64,000 nt of DNA from Nautilus pompilius (Eukaryota > Mollusca > Cephalopoda > Nautilida > Nautilidae): contig JACATO010000067.1 in assembly GCA_018389105.1 (NCBI GenBank), positions 434,001 to 498,000 on the forward strand, in the 5' to 3' direction. Numbering within the stretch: the stretch's first letter is position 1; the number at the start of each line of letters is the position of its first letter. Under the pieces are notes generated by a model, which saw nothing but the letters and a program-made list of their open reading frames with translations, searched no databases and was not told where the DNA came from. Positions 58,601 through 61,600 of the stretch are shown in pieces. The translations under genes and the position numbers were made by a program.

Positions 58601-61600
58601 GAGCGCCTGTCCTGCAGTTTGAGGGGCCTGGCACTTTCAACTTAGGCAGGGAAATCCCGACTAGAACTCTTTATCTTTATAGATATATGGGGAAAGTGGA
58701 GTGTTTGGAAGAAGCCTATGTGAAAAAGAGCAAGAAGAAACCATGCCAAAGAAGTATGACAAAATGAGCCAACCCCAACCTGGGAATCAAACTCAGGCCT
58801 TCAGCTTTAGCAATCTAGTGGCCTAACTATTGGGTCACCAGTGACTTAAATTACATTTAGACATGAGTCAGGTGGATTTATAAGTCACAAAAAACTCTCA
58901 CTAAACTAATTAAACATTTTAAAATTCAAAGACAAAAGAACACCAGTATAGCATTCAAGTCACTTTGGACCACTATATATAGCATTCTTGGCCTTTCTTC
59001 AAGATATCAGCACTCCTCAGAATAGTATGCACAGTCATCAGCAGCAAACCAAGATGGCGAACGATATTGGCTGGCTGTTCACCACTCCCAATATGTTTAA
59101 CTATGTCCAACTTCACATCAAGAGTTGCACCACCGCATTGATTCTAATGTGTGGGTTCATCTTTTGCACTAGTACTACAGTTTACCTTCATTGCACAATT
59201 TCAGTGGTAAAATATGATAAAAAGTACTATATGTTGCTGTGTTAACGAGAACACAAGATAGACTGGGAAGAGGACATTAATGCGGGGCAAGGTTGGATGT
59301 ATAATGGACATGTTCCTTAATAACTTATGGACATATATGCAAAATGATGTATAGTGAAGACCACTTGTATGTACATTGAGAGAGAAAGAGAGAGTCTGTG
59401 AAACCACCTTATTTTTTTAAAAAATGCTTCTGGTTAAAATGCTCAAAGGTGATTGTAAGTAAATCTTTAATTTTTTTTATGTTCATGAGCATTAATGGAT
59501 GACATGCTAAAAAAAATTTTAATTTTATTCTCCTGTTTTTTACTGTGACCTTGAATAAATCATAATCCAGACAGATACAGATCAGCGTACATGATCATCG
59601 TTCAGAAAAGACAGCAACATCAGTAGAGCTCCATAATCTTGGGAATGGATCAATGTGACCAAGCTACCATGGGGTAATTACTTTAAGTGTCTCTTGGTGA
59701 GTAGCTGATAAGTGATAAATTTTGTAAATATATTCACACAAATATTTATTTCCAGTACAGAAGTACTTTAAGCTTTCCATTCAACATCTAATGTAAAAAA
59801 AGAAAATAATACATGTGAATGATATAAATAAATAAATAAATATTAAGTGATAAACAAAACTTAATTAATCAGCTTTCAAAATGTTTAAATCATTCTCTGC
59901 TGCTTATGACAAAGCCTCATTTCCATATCACCAAGATCAATACAATCGTGACCACTAAGTGGAAACATTTTCTATTAAAAACTAGGAATAATAACATTAT
60001 AAAAGGCAAATCAAAGAAATTATGCAATAGCCATAGAAACCAGTGACTGAATAAAATTTAGGCTCTCACAATAACTGTCAGAAAATATCACAATTTTTCT
60101 CCTCATCCCTCCATAAATGCACCCATTTACCAATGAGAAAATGTTCTACACTAAAGGTACTTTTCTAAGAATACCACATTTAATTAGTTGTTTTTTTTAA
60201 GACGAACTTTGTATTTCTTTACATAGCATCTTTAAAAGGCTACTACTAGATAAGAATAAAAAATTATTGCTGAGTGCTATTCAAGTGAATGTATCATATT
60301 TTAATTTTCATGCTACCATGCTTATTAGAACAATTTTTAAATTTTTACTTTGCTTTTAGATGTGTTTTCATTTAGTTGGAATAGATGATCTTCAGAATGC
60401 AGAAATAGAAAGGTTACTCGTTATCTTATCCTCTTACTGTACCTCACCATTAATGGAGACTGCAACATGGAACACTCACTGGGTGAGTAGGGGGGGGGCA
60501 CATGATACCAGAACAATAGCCAGTACAAAAATGCTTGGTCTTAACAAAAGATCCTACAAACACTCCTCAACTTAGCTGGGAGAAGAAACTAAATACCCAG
60601 AGAAAATCTATGGGAACAAACTGGTACAGTGAAACAAAAGAAAAAAAAAAACATGGCATGGGAGTTACACCAGACCAAGTCATGGTCCTCAATGGACCTT
60701 CATTGACAGCAGGCAGGCACACCATGCACTCAACCATCTGCTGTTCTAAAAAAGATAGTTACCAAGGCAATTAGAAAAGAATGTCTCTCTTTTTTTTTTT
60801 TTCATTCACTATCTCTCCCCTTCTCTGTTTGAAAATTGCCAGCATTGCGTCAACCTGTTTATATCATGCACATAGTATAATAAAAGAATACCTTTAACTT
60901 TTAAAAAAGGGTAACCAAAACTGTTTTATACTGCAATCATTACCAATTTTTTATTCTGTTGCTTCACATCCAAAAGTGATCTATTCTGAAGCTTTTAAAA
61001 GTTACTCATACGAGGTGTAGTCAAAAAGTATCCGACCTTTGGCCAAAAAAACAAGTAATATTAAAAAACTCACCATTTTGATTTAGTTTCCTTCAAAGTA
61101 TTCACCTTGGGAGTCTACACACTTCTGCCAGCATTCTTGCCACTGCTGGAAACATTTCTGGAAATCACTTTTTGGGATGCTGTAGAGCTGTGCCGTCGAA
61201 TTTTGCTTAATGTCCTCTGTTGACTCAAATCTTCTCCCTTTGAGTGTTTTTTTGAGCTTTGGGAATGGCCAAAAGTCACACGGAGCCAAGTCTGGGGAGT
61301 AGGAAGCCTGACGAACAAGTAGTGTGTTATGCTTGACGAGGAATGCTTGGACGACGTGGGCAGAATGAGTGGGTGCGTTGTCATGGAGGAGTTAGTTGTC
61401 AGTTCGTTGCTACCCACAGGTCGGGTCATTTTCGCCGCACAGCTTCACGAAGGCGACGAAGAACCCCCAGGTAGTATTCTTTGTTAATTGTCTGACCTTG
61501 TGGTGCATATTCATGGTGCACAATACCTCTGTAGTAAAAAAAAAACAGGTCATCATCAGTTTAATATTGCTGCGCACCTGTCTTGCTTTCTTTGGTCTTG

